Of a DNA stretch of 38,758 nt, positions 37,800 through 38,758 are shown in pieces; position 1 is the first letter of the stretch; each line of letters starts with the position of its first letter. Source of the DNA: Alphaproteobacteria bacterium UBA3002 (GTDB lineage: Bacteria > Pseudomonadota > Alphaproteobacteria > Rickettsiales > UBA3002); assembly GCA_002346425.1 (NCBI GenBank), contig DDZS01000071.1, forward strand, positions 31,404 through 70,161. Reading direction: 5' to 3'. Under the pieces are notes generated by a model. It saw nothing but the letters and a program-made list of their open reading frames with translations. It did not search any database and was not told the origin of the DNA. Position numbers and translations under genes: made by a program.

Positions 37800-38758
37800 A
37801 TGCGTGGAGCCTCACAAGAAGTCCTGAAAAAGCGTTTAACCCGCCGCGTCTTTTTGATGGGGGGGATACAAGCAACCGCGGTCTCCGTTCTGGTGGGGCG
37901 CATCACCCAGCTGCAATTCCTACAGTCGGATCAGTATAAAACCCTATCGGAAGAAAACCGGATTCGCCTGCAAGTGGTCAGCCCGTTGCGTGGCAAATTG
38001 CTGGATCGCTATGGCGACATCCTGGCCGAAAACCGCGTCAATTATCGCGTATTGATTGAGCGCGATAACCGCAAACAAGCCCTTGCCGGATATGATGCAC
38101 TCGTGCCGCTCATAAGTTTAAGTGAGGAAAAAGCCGCCAGTCTGCGCAAGGAAATTCAGGCAAGTCGGTATCACGTACCACTGTTGGTGGCCGAGCATTT
38201 GAGTTGGGACGAAGTTGCCAAAATCAAAGCTCATATGCCCGATTTGCCGGGTGTATATATTGAAGAAGGCCAGTTGCGCTGGTATCCGCTGAAAGAACAG
38301 GCCGCGCATGTCATTGGCTATATTGGACGCGTCACCGAGAAAGAAAAACAAGCTGACCCAAGCCTGGGGCGGTTGCCGGACTTTCAGATTGGCAAAAACG
38401 GCGTCGAGTTAAAATTGGAACAACGTCTGCGCGGGCAGGCGGGTAGCCGCAGCATGGAAGTTAACGCGTTAGGCGGCAATGTGCGTGAACTGGCGCACCA
38501 GCCGTATGTCCCCGGCGATGAGATTCACCTGACGTTGAACGCAGAATTGCAGGCATTCGCCGCAGCACGGTTAGGCGAAGAAAGTGGCGCCGTGGTGGTG
38601 GTTGATGTCACCAATGGCGATGTGTTGGCTTGTGTCTCCATGCCTGCATTTAACCCGAACCGATTTAGCCGCGGCATTTTGCAAACCGATTGGGATCGAT
38701 TGATTAAAGAACCGCGCAATCCACTATTGAATAAAGCAATCACCGGGCTTTACCCGCC
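37800..38758 (+). CDS. mrdA: Penicillin-binding protein 2, N-terminal part (3' end outside window)
   Basis: This is the elongation-specific class B PBP, with an N-terminal membrane anchor and a periplasmic transpeptidase. About 319 residues are present: basic RGASQEVLKKRLTRR, a TM (about 17-32), then YKTLSEENRIRLQVVSPLRGKLLDRYGDILAENR. The pedestal follows with GYIGRV and GKNGVELKLEQRLRG, then HLTLNAELQAFAAARLGEESGAVVVVDVTNGDVLA. WDRLIKEPRNPLLNKAITGLYP stops before the catalytic STFK motif, which lies outside the window. It fits the mreBCD-mrdA-rodA order. No stop codon is seen. Confidence 0.95.
   Translation, partial: MRGASQEVLKKRLTRRVFLMGGIQATAVSVLVGRITQLQFLQSDQYKTLSEENRIRLQVVSPLRGKLLDRYGDILAENRVNYRVLIERDNRKQALAGYDALVPLISLSEEKAASLRKEIQASRYHVPLLVAEHLSWDEVAKIKAHMPDLPGVYIEEGQLRWYPLKEQAAHVIGYIGRVTEKEKQADPSLGRLPDFQIGKNGVELKLEQRLRGQAGSRSMEVNALGGNVRELAHQPYVPGDEIHLTLNAELQAFAAARLGEESGAVVVVDVTNGDVLACVSMPAFNPNRFSRGILQTDWDRLIKEPRNPLLNKAITGLYP

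Noticed and set aside
1..38758. tRNA, rRNA, CRISPR, insertion sequences or integrase
   Set aside because: No cloverleaf-type sequence, repeat-spacer array, transposase motif or terminal inverted repeats were seen.

Overview
The window is about 38.8 kb of a compact, free-living-type alphaproteobacterial chromosome. The alphaproteobacterial call rests on an NDUFA12-type complex I accessory subunit, ThyX, a SerB-miaA-ilvB-ilvN-ilvC-leuA neighbourhood, a dnaG-rpoD pair, hflK-hflC-degP, and mreBCD followed by the gene for PBP2. Base composition is moderate by eye. Complete branched-chain amino-acid genes argue against an obligate intracellular symbiont. A Micavibrio-like or deep Rhodospirillales-like lineage would fit, but I cannot fix the genus. 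I see no rRNA, tRNA, insertion sequence, phage or CRISPR array, and no gene-free stretch is longer than about 155 bp.

Layout. 1-3754 (+): end of rph, rdgB, a DsbD/ScsB-type thiol reductase and a peroxiredoxin-like secreted protein. 3751-8510: methyltransferase (-), pdxH (+), clpB (-) and a DUF3108 protein (+). 8511-14890 (-): NDUFA12, a GT-C-like membrane protein, a two-TM protein, rpoD with an unusual histone-H1-like tail, and dnaG. 15045-21117 (+): a YgjP-type metallopeptidase, a 1034-residue cysteine-free orphan protein, thyX, a GNAT and a soluble gluzincin. 21094-25389: an Mrp ATPase (-) opposite hflK-hflC-degP (+). 25405-27168: serB (-) and miaA (+), whose start codons overlap head to head. 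27222-35195 (+): ilvB, ilvN, ilvC and leuA, with short orphan genes inserted between them. 35281-38758 (+): mreB, mreC, mreD and the start of mrdA.

The most interesting signal is a set of four near-consensus Pho boxes (two GTCA-cored 11-bp direct repeats), each exactly 10 bp upstream of a -10-like hexamer. All four precede genes I cannot recognise: the 1034-residue protein, a 184-residue protein before ilvB, and two mutually paralogous proteins of 162 and 168 residues between ilvB and ilvN. The best box (30345-30362) differs from the textbook E. coli phoA box at 2 of 18 positions. This looks like an undescribed phosphate-starvation regulon of orphan proteins that includes a paralogous pair split around a 49-residue Cys-containing lipoprotein.

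Other regulatory signals are RpoH-type heat-shock promoters for clpB (overlapping the start codon of the divergent DUF3108 gene) and hflK, and a repeated geometry of a -10 box 4-6 nt before an ATG with no ribosome binding site, which suggests leaderless mRNAs. Protein-level oddities are an Mrp without its CxxC motif, a LeuA whose HxH metal motif reads HGQ, and an acetolactate synthase with GEAS at the ThDP/Mg motif.
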